In this document: positions 32,801-38,465 of the stretch, one piece after another | Numbering within the stretch: position 1 is the first letter of the stretch | Layout of the letters: each line of letters opens with the position of its first letter | NCBI GenBank assembly: GCA_949752735.1 | Contig: OX457037.1 | Span: 64,973,449 to 65,037,448, forward strand | Length of the DNA: 64,000 nt | Source of the DNA: Lumbricus terrestris | Taxonomy: Eukaryota > Annelida > Clitellata > Crassiclitellata > Lumbricidae | Reading direction: 5' to 3' | Notes under the pieces: model-generated | Databases searched by the model: none | What the model was told of the DNA's origin: nothing | What the model saw: only the letters and a program-made list of their open reading frames with translations | Translations under genes and position numbers: made by a program

Positions 32801-33719
32801 TTAAAGTTTTTTGTTTTGTTTCACTAACACGAAGTTTGCATGTTCTATTCTTTGTAATACAGAAGTCGTCGACTTAAAAACGGAGCCGAAATTATTTCTG
32901 GTTATCAAAAGTATTTCAGCAGAAAAGACTTTCGCAGGAATCAATGCATTAGCGGTTCTAGCTGATGAATTTTTTGCGATAATTGAGATGAACTCGGGAG
33001 TGGAAGTTTACAACAGAACTAGCCTTCAGTTTCAGCGAATCTTTACAGTTGATGATTTAAAAGAACCGCGAGATATCGTATCCTGCTCTAGAAACAATTG
33101 CCTGTATATAATTGACGAAAAACCTCTTCGCCAACCGATGGAAATCTTGAGAGTCGATATAAATGGAAATATCTTAAAGAAAGTCTGGAGAGGCGACGAT
33201 TGGGGTCGATTGTCTGTAACCGATGAATCGAATATCATCTTAGCCGTCCTGGATAAAAGTAAGTTACTGGAAATCACTTCTGATGGACAACTGGTTCGTG
33301 AAATAACATTGAGTGTAGACCTACAAAATCCTTGGCATGCTGTTAAACTGGACAGCGATCGGTTTGTGGTGACCTATGATCGATGCCCGGGTGGTGTCGC
33401 CATAATAAACAGCAAGGGAAAAGTGTTAATGTCGTCTTCAGATAGGGCCTTGGACGGTGCAGTTTTCCTTCCTATCATCGTTGCAGTTAACAAAGATGGC
33501 TCATTTTTAGTAGCTGACGAAGACGGCGGTCGTATCTTGTTACTGTCATCGATTTTGAAATATCAGAGTGACTTAATCTCTAAGAAGCAAACTGGGTCTA
33601 CGAAAATCGGATTGCTACGTCCACGAAGGTTGTTCGTTGATGAACCGAATGGCCGCCTGCTTGTCTGTGACAACATATTTTATGGAGGACGCATAGTAGT
33701 GTATGATATTGCAGGCTGA
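8707..33719 (+). CDS. Multi-CARD, coiled-coil, NHL-propeller protein (9 exons)
   Basis: Proposed join: 8707-8803, 9899-10174, 10359-10658, 15341-15645, 16025-16172, 16687-17466, 20251-20517, 31045-31476, 32863-33719. The sum is 3462 nt, an exact number of codons, giving 1153 residues. Every junction is GT-AG with matching phase and no stop. Order: short N-terminus (1-33), CARD (~33-125), CARD (~125-225), Pro/Lys-rich linker with KPVPPPKP motifs (~225-326), short helical piece, coiled coil (~376-636), CARD (~636-725), unassigned segment (~725-869), NHL-like propeller (~869-1153). CARDs recruit other CARD proteins in apoptosis and innate immune signalling, and NHL propellers bind protein or RNA. 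There is no RING, B-box, NACHT or caspase domain in the model. The start is the ATG at 8707; an upstream non-coding exon cannot be excluded. Introns 3, 6 and 7 are swollen by transposons. Confidence 0.75.
8945..9346. mobile_element. Degenerate foldback-type element with the ATCCAGCTTCTATTT cassette
   Basis: The ends are imperfect inverted repeats (GTGTAGTTTAGCCTCGTAAA near 8948, and the complement of GTGTAGTTTGGGTTCGTAAA near 9323-9342). Between them lie four or five degenerate copies of the cassette in minus orientation (GAAGCTGGATTGATGAAAA and similar). No target duplication was found, so the limits are approximate. It lies in intron 1 of the CARD/NHL gene. Confidence 0.5.
9899..10174 (+). 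CDS. CARD/NHL gene exon 2: first CARD
   Basis: Acceptor TTAAAG, donor GTAAGT, phase 1 at both ends, 92 codons. The translation is a run of six amphipathic helices with the CARD hydrophobic pattern, including NQLVSNLSCLGDIIATMYQ (helix 1), LSLRELEHIQSL (helix 2 to 3), ANEELLSIIARKP (helix 4) and VYECFLSLIKSTNQLHLYQML (helices 5 and 6). 'L..I..kp.dvyecFL..L..t.q..ly..L' is a standard CARD signature. One exon equals one domain. Confidence 0.75.
10359..10658 (+). CDS. CARD/NHL gene exon 3: second CARD
   Basis: Acceptor ACTTCAG, donor GTAAAT, phase 1 at both ends, 100 codons. Helix 1 is FMWLSENLDTESGLITLLYQ, then VLTVREKERIVGV, FLKNELLLGLISKKSP and FETFLDALDDLGQGHLTEKL. This is a second CARD, clearly different in sequence from the first, so the duplication is old or the two were acquired separately. 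Confidence 0.75.
10885..10965 (+). repeat. LINE/SINE 3' fragment
   Basis: The motif GAATAGTCATTCTGCGAGACGCTATACAAATC recurs in degraded form at about 32527-32575. It is the 3' end of a dispersed retroelement. Confidence 0.4.
10985..12562 (+). pseudogene. LINE (L2/CR1-like) reverse transcriptase, 3' half
   Basis: The + strand encodes, with stops and shifts, the RT fingers/palm (LDISAAFGTIDHN near 11155), GVPQGSVLGPL (near 11327), the catalytic YADD (near 11430) and the C-terminal part with RNLGVMFDSHLSF and LHWLKIPERIHFKVL. These are L2/CR1-clade RT landmarks. In-frame stops at about 11322 and 11399 make it dead. It ends with a GATTACGATTACGAT microsatellite tail, typical of this clade. It starts abruptly inside the RT at codons for RLNDYL; the missing 5' part is the inverted piece at 12605-13860. 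Confidence 0.8.
12605..13860 (-). pseudogene. LINE (L2/CR1-like) endonuclease/RT 5' part, inverted
   Basis: On the minus strand, with several frameshifts, it reads from the APE-type endonuclease (LLTGDFNVHTEDPSNS near 13790-13740, then SDLLDIHAPL) through a linker (MADTFCSFFSDKI from 13058) to the RT start (LLKKANLDTEN, then ISNLSFLSKLTERIQ at about 12612-12660). It stops where the + strand fragment begins. The two pieces share AATTCAATC at their broken ends, so they look like one copy whose 3' part was inverted. Confidence 0.75.
14062..14418. mobile_element. Foldback-type element with the ATCCAGCTTCTATTT cassette
   Basis: Terminal inverted repeats of 24 bp start GGTACTTGTCAGTTTCACG on the left and GGTTCTTGTCAGTTTCACG (other strand) on the right. 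The flanks are exact 8-bp duplications, CGCCGTTC (14054-14061 and 14419-14426). Inside are about four degenerate cassette copies (near 14122, 14157, 14191, 14268) and a short tandem repeat of a CCGACCCTCACGACGCCTAA-like unit (14296-14385). It lies in intron 3 of the CARD/NHL gene. Confidence 0.85.
14427..15340. other. Intron 3 remainder; no supported exon
   Basis: AT-rich. A stretch at 14979-15102 is open and has an acceptor and a donor, but its end phase does not fit the next exon, so it is not included in the gene model. Confidence 0.4.
15341..15645 (+). CDS. CARD/NHL gene exon 4: Pro/Lys/Ser-rich linker
   Basis: Acceptor TTCACAG, donor GTATGA, start phase 1, end phase 0. The translation has two SH3-ligand-like stretches, KPVVPPKKLPKPKQK and KPVPPPKP, amid Ser/Thr/Glu-rich sequence with no predicted fold. 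It is likely a flexible linker that could dock SH3 proteins. No known domain. Confidence 0.6.
16025..16172 (+). CDS. CARD/NHL gene exon 5: short helical segment
   Basis: Acceptor ATCTTTAG, donor GTAATA, phase 0 to 1, 49 codons: a segment with LQSRLKGLEPHMTTELAIK and LDKPADSLKLSSQILLQ. The length and both phases link exon 4 to exon 6 without a stop, which is the main support. No domain recognised. Confidence 0.5.
16687..17466 (+). CDS. CARD/NHL gene exon 6: long coiled coil
   Basis: A single 780-nt exon, acceptor TATAAG and donor GTAAGC, phase 1 at both ends. About 260 residues rich in E, K, L, Q and R with heptad-like leucine spacing (ELEQLRENVSHF, LEEKINKLRVDIQ, ERLRKAECDTKFFQQQMQEL, LERLKENEKSL, IKLKEELEIEEHERKELEDK). 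It probably oligomerises the protein, as coiled coils do in TRIM and CARD-CC scaffold proteins. Confidence 0.7.
17500..19406. mobile_element. hAT-like element with nested LINE end
   Basis: The left end reads CAGTGGCGTAGCTAGC then TTTTTGTGGGCCC; the right end is GGTAGCTACGCCACTG preceded by a GGGCCC stretch. CAGTGGCGTAGC ends are a well-known hAT type. The flanking octamers (TATACACG and TGTACAGT) agree at only five positions, so it is old. The interior is mostly non-coding and includes a LINE 3' end at 19035-19310. It starts 34 bp after the exon 6 donor. Confidence 0.7.
19035..19310 (+). pseudogene. LINE C-terminal fragment and tail
   Basis: The + strand reads a WYGHV-type motif, then MREEVEGRRSRGRHKKRWMD, a segment with NRVLWRKLIRVADPSSARD and a stop. 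This is the usual C-terminus of a LINE reverse transcriptase ('GRRprGRpkkRW.D ... W R r l i r a a D P'). A GAAGAAGATAATAA tail follows. A different LINE family from the one at 10985-13860. Confidence 0.7.
19498..19888. repeat. Direct repeat pair of about 85 bp
   Basis: The segment starting TAAACCCCGTGAGATCGATG occurs at 19499-19581 and again at 19804-19886 with one or two differences, 305 bp apart. The spacer shows no gene. It could be terminal repeats of a tiny retroelement, but there is no TG-CA end or polypurine tract that I can identify. Confidence 0.6.
20251..20517 (+). CDS. CARD/NHL gene exon 7: third CARD
   Basis: Acceptor TTTTGCACAG, donor GTAATA, phase 1 at both ends, exactly 89 codons. 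HQFLVENLKSRRLIDLLHEK is helix 1, CITDEERDYLSN helix 2, NDTILHWMRKITF helix 4 and GLKVLECLRYSEQNFVVDLL helices 5 and 6, which is a CARD pattern. The same phase and one-domain-per-exon layout as exons 2 and 3 makes the three CARDs interchangeable modules. Confidence 0.75.
20824..21444 (-). CDS. Retroelement-like ORF of unknown type
   Basis: 206 codons, uninterrupted, starting MSVSRPISPAFMERPNEDEG. The first ~90 residues are charged and end in a probable coiled coil (LELMMDRMDDNFAKMGSLQ, GELRGRLDALGEQL). Then comes LRRSQRLAAQPRVNYYEYDN, a basic 'RRS-R-..P..Y' stretch of the kind found in retroelement polyproteins. No CCHC, protease or RT follows. It lies antisense in intron 7 of the CARD/NHL gene and is G/C-richer than its surroundings. 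It may be the gag-like part of a deleted element; the family is not recognised. Confidence 0.4.
   Translation of the reverse strand: MSVSRPISPAFMERPNEDEGRRSRASDRSRVSSVLELMMDRMDDNFAKMGSLQGQIISQVGEVQSHVGELRGRLDALGEQLAVESKTNPDYSRSVVTTNTVVAAVAPIHSSHSLVPWNADTSGLRRSQRLAAQPRVNYYEYDNRGNRSYEAERILDPALKGGLTLGMDPRALRRGESPLRPEIQVAFGREKGFATDALQKNDPYSW
21445..22339. other. Probable non-coding part of an unassigned repeat
   Basis: Moderate G/C sequence rich in CG, upstream of the retroelement-like ORF on the minus strand, so possibly its leader. Short repeats of TATCGCTGCGTATCTCTGCG occur near 22235-22260. No gene is supported. Confidence 0.3.
22340..22860. repeat. Dispersed repeat with CTAGCTGTACCCGG motif and pyrimidine tract
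   Basis: It starts CTAGCTGTACCCGGCCACGC, a terminal motif I associate with a widespread animal retroelement end. A pyrimidine-rich tract (about 22380-22500) follows, then an open stretch at 22576-22845 with no recognised similarity, ending TTTTATTTATATAGA. The long apparent frames in the pyrimidine tract are low-complexity artefacts. Class uncertain. Confidence 0.35.
22977..23482. mobile_element. Foldback-type element with the ATCCAGCTTCTATTT cassette
   Basis: Exact 36-bp terminal inverted repeats (22977-23012 and 23447-23482) begin GGTAAAACTTCATTTTAGGT. The flanks are the exact 8-bp duplication CACATCTG (22969-22976 and 23483-23490). The interior holds about nine cassette copies spaced roughly 26-60 bp (near 23123, 23155, 23190, 23255, 23281, 23318, 23350 and others), all in plus orientation. 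No protein is encoded. It lies in intron 7 of the CARD/NHL gene. Confidence 0.9.
23491..24460. other. Intron 7 sequence; no feature seen
   Basis: AT-rich intron DNA between the foldback element and the LTR retrotransposon. No reading frame, repeat or terminal motif that I can support. Confidence 0.4.
24461..25761 (-). repeat. 3' LTR (1301 bp)
   Basis: On the minus strand it begins TGTGGCGAAATTCGCC and ends CCGTTTCCGTTACA, the expected TG...CA. It is 61 bp longer than the other LTR: one extra copy of a 37-bp unit (about 25016-25090) and two extra 12-bp CGACGGCCTAAW units (six here against four; about 25620-25695). Confidence 0.92.
25762..25775 (-). promoter_or_regulatory. Polypurine tract
   Basis: Read on the minus strand, GTGGAAGGAGAG ends exactly where the 3' LTR starts. 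That is the position and composition of the plus-strand primer of LTR retrotransposons. Confidence 0.7.
26233..27855 (-). pseudogene. Protease and remnants of pol (Ty3/gypsy)
   Basis: 540 codons are open. A CCHC zinc knuckle CYGCGRDGHVIRDC sits at residues 28-41 and an aspartic protease active site LIDTGSEVSLVPS at about 101-113. Around residue 330-365 the N-terminal approach to the RT begins (VRQRLRRDPLPHKIVIDNQL), then jumps directly to integrase zinc-finger-like and core fragments (WERFSMDIPGLHP, DGFAKFVEAIPL), and jumps again to a basic C-terminus. The RT palm with its YxDD and RNase H are absent. The frame overlaps gag by 98 nt and needs a +1 (or -2) frameshift. That the frame stays open across both deletions is notable. 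Confidence 0.85.
27758..28798 (-). CDS. Gag of the Ty3/gypsy element
   Basis: 346 codons, intact. After an acidic, Pro/Ser-rich N-terminus it has the retrotransposon Gag capsid pattern: MKPGRFDGTGSLESFLVQFE, then LRCALEKAATQLLWDF, YAQLVERLRQRYG, ESLSDLLHEIRRLVVLAYP and LDEAYRTALRLEAYQ. This protein forms the particle. The knuckle lies in the next frame, reached by frameshifting in the 27758-27855 overlap. The ATG is 61 nt inside the 5' LTR boundary. Confidence 0.85.
   Translation of the reverse strand: MMEDDEVTFRQPRLFEFSTPADVSPPAVGRTTMEKPPSRGRLIELISDDGEELVETSPRVKTETTDSSKELLENFGSLLRNRSTPMKPGRFDGTGSLESFLVQFEVCARHNRWTDSDKVDHLRCALEKAATQLLWDFGAQADVSYAQLVERLRQRYGTDGQAETFRSQLYFRRQGSGESLSDLLHEIRRLVVLAYPVPSNETTQIIARDSFLEALRDRELSLKVREREPKTLDEAYRTALRLEAYQRASENDDHRRPSNRVRGTQEVEPTDQLQSTLDRFLTTQRDDQRRWQREMERKMDEQFQELRNQSTIVDDEIETRSTPWEPPTWRSPAGDYEEDRDLLWMR
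28839..28857 (-). promoter_or_regulatory. Candidate primer binding site
   Basis: One base after the end of the 5' LTR the minus strand reads TGGTACCAGAAGTGGGG. TGG at this spot pairs with the CCA end of a tRNA. I could not name the tRNA with confidence. Confidence 0.6.
28859..30098 (-). repeat. 5' LTR (1240 bp)
   Basis: The same sequence as the 3' LTR apart from the two repeat-number differences. It has a TATA-like TATATATA at 29512-29519 between the U3 repeat array (29530-29930) and the gag start, so transcription would run leftwards from about 29485. Confidence 0.92.
29539..29898 (-). promoter_or_regulatory. LTR U3 array of NRF-1-like and CRE palindromes
   Basis: The palindrome TGCGCATGCGCA, which matches the NRF-1 consensus, occurs at 29539-29550, 29632-29643, 29750-29761 and 29867-29878. 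TGACGTCA, a perfect CRE/ATF site, occurs at 29656-29663, 29774-29781 and 29891-29898, with further GACGTC half-palindromes between. They sit in a tandem repeat of about 117 bp directly upstream of the TATA box in the element's orientation. The 3' LTR carries the same array. Binding is inferred from the motifs. Confidence 0.65.
30103..31044. other. Intron 7 sequence; no feature seen
   Basis: AT-rich intron DNA to the right of the LTR element. No supported reading frame, terminal repeat or RNA gene. Confidence 0.4.
31045..31476 (+). CDS. CARD/NHL gene exon 8: unassigned segment
   Basis: Acceptor TTATTTCAG, donor GTGAGT, phase 1 at both ends, 144 codons. The first part is helical and basic (KISIKLLKERQSFNLFAKSS, ALKEKADMLIEELNLRHG). 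The second mixes strand- and helix-like pieces (IIIAPYCHQEYNGIVFWFWC, YSSDILLGKVETIFKQFSNG, LLVPTDITIYMDEF). I do not recognise the fold; the helix-strand mix vaguely recalls the TRADD N-terminal domain but I cannot support that. It is placed in the gene by phase and its position between CARD3 and the propeller. Confidence 0.6.
31528..31768. mobile_element. hAT miniature element (241 bp)
   Basis: The ends are CAGTTGCGGTGCTAGGA and, on the other strand, CAGTGGCGGCGCCAGGA. The flanks AACATGCC (31520-31527) and AACATGAC (31769-31776) are an 8-bp duplication with one mismatch. It begins 51 bp after the exon 8 donor. Confidence 0.8.
31925..32278 (+). pseudogene. Degraded LINE RT C-terminus
   Basis: With frameshifts it reads LQWLPITTCFRYKILFLV, then a continuation like the C-terminal part of L2/CR1 reverse transcriptases ('LHWLP...RykiL.LvyKaL'). 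Many stops. It abuts a minus-strand LINE tail at 32279. Confidence 0.55.
32279..32345 (-). repeat. LINE 3' end (same family as 12490-12562)
   Basis: CGTAATCGTAATC tail, then GCCAAGTCGCGGG and AGCTTATTCAC: the reverse complement of the 3' end at 12487-12562 with substitutions. Confidence 0.6.
32863..33719 (+). CDS. CARD/NHL gene exon 9: NHL-like beta-propeller and stop
   Basis: Acceptor TGTAATACAG, phase 1, 857 nt to TGA. About 285 residues form repeated four-stranded blades: e.g. FAIIEMNSGVEVYNRTSLQF, DIVSCSRNNCLYIIDEK, ILAVLDKSKLLEITSDGQLV, FLVADEDGGRILLLSS and RRLFVDEPNGRLLVCDN ending GGRIVVYD. The 'dG.l.V.D..n.ri.vf' rhythm is that of NHL/six-bladed propellers, as at the C-terminus of TRIM-NHL proteins. 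It is encoded in one exon, as such propellers often are. It probably supplies the ligand- or RNA-binding end of the protein. Confidence 0.75.
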
Positions 33720-33766
33720 AACAAAGGTAACAGACGATTTGCTTTAGCAATGTGCCAGTTTAGGCG

Positions 33767-34693
33767 CAGTGTTTAATCGATCTAGTCCCCTCCTCTGGGG
33801 GGGAGAATTGAGGTTTCTGGGGGGGGGGACACAATTGTGATGGGCATAGCACCGAGACTGGGAGGGGGAGGGGTATGGGGCGCATCCCCTCCCCATCAGA
33901 AACTTTTTGATTTTCCACATTGCAATGGCAGCATTTTAAGGGGTCATCTTAACAAAATAGCTGTACTTTTTCAGTGACCAATTAGAAACTTTTTGATTTT
34001 CCACATTGCAATGGCAGCATTTTAAGGGGTCATCTTAACAAAATAGCTGTACTTTTTCAGTGACCCATTAGAAACTTTTTGAATTTCCACATTGCAATGG
34101 CAGCATTTTAAGGGGTCATCTTAACAAAATAGCTATACTTTTTCAGTGACCCATTAGAAACTTTTTGAATTTCCACATTGCAATGGCAGCATTTTAAGTG
34201 TCGTCTTAACAAAATACCTGTACTTTTTCAGTGACCCATTAGAAAAAAAATTTAATTTCCACATTGCAATGGCAGCATTTTAACTGGTCATCTTAACAAA
34301 ATAGCTATTCTTTTTCAGTGACCCATTAGAAATTTTTTGAATTTCCACATTGCAATGGCAGCATTTTAAGGTGTTGTCTTAACAAAATAGCTGTAGGCCT
34401 ACTTCTTCAGTGGCCCATTAGAAAATTTTTGAATTTCCACATTGCAATGGCAGCATTTTAAGGTGTTGTCTTAACAAAATAGCTGTAGGCCTACTTCTTC
34501 AGTGGCCCATTAGAAAATTTTTGAATTTCCACATTGCAATGGCAGCATTTTAGGGTGTCATCTTAACATGATAGTATCATAATTATATTATAGTAGAAAA
34601 TAAAGTCATTATAATAATGTAATAATAAATAATATCACGGTATATTATAACACTTCATGTAAAACAATGATGAAAACAGTAACTGAAACCCAC
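33767..34693 (-). mobile_element. Second copy of the 86-bp-repeat element, truncated
   Basis: It starts CAGTGTTTAATCGATCTAG, the same end as the element at 6399-7406 but in reverse orientation, with G-rich edge and about eight 86-bp units (33899, 33985 and on). The far end stops at GTTACTGTTTTCATCATTG, short of the other terminus. Two units contain an inserted AGGCCTAC word. It begins 48 bp after the stop codon of the CARD/NHL gene. Confidence 0.8.
34599..34604 (+). promoter_or_regulatory. Candidate polyadenylation signal inside the repeat
   Basis: An AATAAA lies 880 nt after the stop of the CARD/NHL gene, within the AT-rich end of the inserted element. It is one of the first such signals in this orientation, so the gene's 3' end may be supplied by the transposon. 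Position evidence only. Confidence 0.25.
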
Positions 34694-36134
34694 CGTAGGC
34701 CTATCAGAACGCGATTTCCCCACCGCTGACCGTTCGAAACACGAAGAAAGGGGAGAACGTTACATTAAGAGGCACGGCATCTACAGGGTGGGCCAGCATA
34801 AATGTCCCGACTTTGCAGGCGTATAACTTCGCCAATTTTTAACATTTATTTATACTTTATGCATCAAATTAAAGGTATTTTACTCTAGTATTAACTCTAA
34901 AAAAGTCGAACTGATACTAGTTTAGGTTTTAATTATATACTTGGATCAGCGCTAGCTACCGTTTTTTGTCATTACTGACGCATTATGACGCCGTTTCCCG
35001 AGAAAATTCTATCGTTTTTTGCTAAAACGCGCGTAGACACGATCATTTTGAGTGTTTGTAGGGTCCCTACCATGAATATATTCTAATCGCAAAACCGTGT
35101 CCTTTCAATTTTGCCAACAGCCGTGCACTGCCATGCGCTGCTTCAGACGCTTGCACGCTGCCAGTCGTTTCTTTGCGTAAGAGCTGGAGAGTTCGTGGGA
35201 CTTCTCGTCGACAAATTACTTTAACTTTAGGTCTATAATCTTTTCCAATACGCTATTCAGTGCTTCTAAGACGGCCTGTTTTGCGCTGAATTTGCATGCA
35301 GGGCCTGCCCTGGTCATTGTCTTGACTGCAAATGTACGCGGACACACGAGCAATGTTAGCGGATGTGAGCGCCGTGCGCTCCGATTCCCATGGATTGCAA
35401 GTAGAAAGTCCTGTTTCATTAATTTTCCGTAGCAGATAATACAAGGTATTGTTTATTCCATCCTCTGTTAGAATATTCGTTAATCATTTCAAACGAATTA
35501 AATCCCTTATCAGTTCGTAAAATTAAGATCGAAACGCGATCATCGTCTGTCAACGGCGCCAGGTTGCGTCACAAATTACAACAAAATATGGTAGCTAGAT
35601 GATGCGCTCGTAGCCCCATAATTATGTTCTGAATTGAGCTGAGAATTAAGCAAGCTCTACGACCGTTTTGGAGTCGTTCGAATCTTTTAAAGGAATTTCT
35701 AGAACTGCACAACTCCTTTCCTTTCCCGTCCTCCGTGGTAAATTAGGCTACCTCCAATTGGAGGACAATGACCTTTTTTTGCTAGTTTTAACAGCACAAA
35801 AGTGCTTCTACAACTGCACAAATCCATTTAGAACTGCACATTTTGTGTAGGCCTAGAACTCCACGCTAAAAAAACCTGGTTCGAATCCCTTTTTAGCCCA
35901 TGTAAATTCGGATTCAAAATTAGGTCTCATTATGGAAATGAGTTTTAAAAATCACGCCCGCATCACAGCTCATGCAAGTCTGCTTTAATCTAAGCAGGTC
36001 TAGCCTATATAATACTAGGCCTATGTCCCTGTCAATGTTTACATATGAAGGAAGTTATAAACTATAATTATTTTGATTGTCGATTGTGCACTGTTCTGTG
36101 TTGGTCTATTTGTAGCTACGTCAAAAGGCTAGGC
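34694..36134. other. Intergenic; no gene seen
   Basis: At 34784 the sequence CAGGGTGGGCCAGCATAAAT resembles a mariner-type end, but I found no inverted partner. Short open frames at 35216-35444 (minus) and 35668-35850 (plus) show no family similarity. Confidence 0.35.
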
Positions 36135-36310
36135 CCTAATCGTAGGCTAATCGTAATCGCCAAACTCTAAAGCGCTACTGGGAAGCCAAGCGCAGGGCAT
36201 CAGCTTATTCACGAGCGTTGCGTCAAAAGGATTGTCCGCAAGTGTAGTCCAAAGGTGGTCCGGGTCGAGTTCCATGGGGTCAAAGGGGCGGAATAGTAAG
36301 GCGGTTACGG
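36135..36310 (-). repeat. LINE 3' end (same family as 12380-12562)
   Basis: Reverse complement of the LINE 3' region, beginning with its CTAATCGTAATCG tail, then AGCCAAGCGCAGGG, AGCTTATTCACGAGCGTTG and, near the inner edge, GGGGCGGAATAGTAAGGCGG. No coding part left. Confidence 0.7.
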
Positions 36311-36351
36311 TTTCCTGTTTAGATCTTAACAGAATTTAGTTATAATGTAAT

Positions 36352-36734
36352 CAGGGCTGTATTCAGAATTTTTGAGGGAGCACAGACAAAAAGCCGCCAA
36401 AAAATCGACTTTTTTATGAAAAAATTTCTGGCAAACCTTTTATTCTAGTCATCAAAACTTTTTACCTTTTTTAGTCATCGGATTGTTTTTGGATGATTTT
36501 TCGCTCGAAACACCTTTCATCATAGAGTAAAACGCTCAAATTTCATGATTTCTTCTTCTTCTTCTTCATAAATCGCAATTTTTGTGTGTAAATACCCATG
36601 CACTTTGTCTTTGTGAGGCGAGTATATATACGCTGTATACCCTCGTTTTCAGAGGTTAGTACAAGCCGTCATTTTTTCCAAGGGGGGGGCGAGTATACGC
36701 TGCGCACCAGTGTATACCCTAGAATACGGCCCTG
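36352..36734. mobile_element. hAT miniature element (383 bp)
   Basis: The ends are CAGGGCTGTATTC and (other strand) CAGGGCCGTATTC. The flanks are exact 8-bp duplications, AATGTAAT (36344-36351 and 36735-36742). The interior is non-coding. Confidence 0.88.
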
Positions 36735-36742
36735 AATGTAAT

Positions 36743-38465
36743 CATATGCCATCAAACGACTGCATGATATGAGTATAGACAGTGCTTAAAGTGTGGAAAA
36801 ATAAGTGTCTGGACGCCCCTTATCTTTCCAAAAGAAGTGTCTGGACGCCCCATACCTCTCTAGTCATTGCTGGTCAATAAGTGGCTGAACGGTGTTCAGA
36901 TTTTAAAATAAGTGCATGGACGCCGTCCATGACCGTCCAGCCACACTTTAAGCCCTGGGTATAGAGTTATAAATAGACTAATGTGGATGTCACAAATAGA
37001 GATTTATTTTTTGCGCTTGTACTTCCCCTTCCGCCTCAAGGGCTCATTCACAGAATTATCACGCATGCAAAAACATCGTATGTGCCCTCATCGGGAGGCG
37101 AACAGTATGCACTGTCGCAGAGGTGCATGGATGTATGCTCCAACATATGTAGCTAACTTATTTGCCATGGCCTTTAGCCCACTGTCTGCAGATGGTTTCG
37201 GGATGAAATCCTAGCAAAGGAACATAAATATACAGATAGATAACCCAACTGATGGTTACAGCCTTCTGTCGTGTGTGTATGGCAACTAGTTGCTAAGAAG
37301 AAACACTGACTCTCGTAGTCAATAAACAAAATAATTGAATTTTGTACGACAATAAACTAACACAATTGCAGAAAACACAAACGACAGGAAACAAGCAGAA
37401 ATCCAATGAAACCACTGTTCGTTAGACCACTGCGACCAGCAGTCATCTAGAAACATCGGAATATAACACTGTGTTCTAGGCGACTATTATTTTGAACAAG
37501 TCCTAACTACTATACCAGAACTGTGAGAAGACTGTGTATACACCAACGTATATACACGGTTTAGCTTTGAAACTGATTGCATTGTGTTGTCCAGAATGCA
37601 AGCTAGCATGTAACCTATATGGGCTGGAATACAACACAAAATGTAATTATTATAGCGATCAACACTTATTCATTAATATATCAACCGAAATGGAACTTGT
37701 GCTACTACCAGTCACAAATCAGCTACTTTTAAGTGAAAATTCAATATAATAACTAATCAGTTCAGAATAAATCTGAGTGAAAACTTCTGGAGCAACATAA
37801 ATTACCAATTTTTCTAGGTGAGAATTCTTATATTTTTTCTTACAAAATACAAGATTACAACTTAATCCAAGTATTTCTACATGAATCAACTAAAAAAGAT
37901 TTAGAAATTAATCAATAAATTGTCAATAGATTCAAAGTCTAAATTCTCCTGTTTGACATTCAAGGTTCATTGTTGCTGGAAATAAATGGCTCAAAGGTTA
38001 ATATATATAATTAGAAGGTGAAACATGTTAAATGAAAAAGCCATAGTAGGCAGATTGTATTACATAACACTCCAACCAAACCTATGATTGTATTACATAA
38101 CAGCCCAAACCCAACCTACCAACTGAGCAAAGAATTCAGTATGCTTGAATAACAGCCACTACAGAAAATGTCTATGCACAAATTTCCTAGGAGAATAATT
38201 ATGGGCAAGAAAAGAAGGAGTCTAGACAAAAAATCAGTCAAACGCACACCATAACAGAAAACGGCAAGCAGAGAGGTAGGCCTATTTCAAACGCAGTAAC
38301 ACATTTAGTCCGCTGTTGCTTAATGCAGCAGATGACAGAATGGCGCTGTAAACAGAGTCAAAACTAAAGCATGGGTTCACAGTTTCAAAGTGATTTCCAT
38401 GCAATGACAAACGTAATTCATTGCAAAGCTATGACCATGGCTGCTTGTTCTCCTAACAGCAGTAA
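36743..38465. other. Intergenic; no gene seen
   Basis: A tandem-like phrase AAGTGTCTGGACGCCCC occurs at about 36803 and 36834, with a diverged third copy near 36910. The rest is AT-rich with short frames that have no similarity or splice context. Confidence 0.4.

Noticed and set aside
34784..34830. Mariner element starting CAGGGTGGGCC
   Set aside because: Only one end-like motif is seen, with no inverted partner and no transposase.
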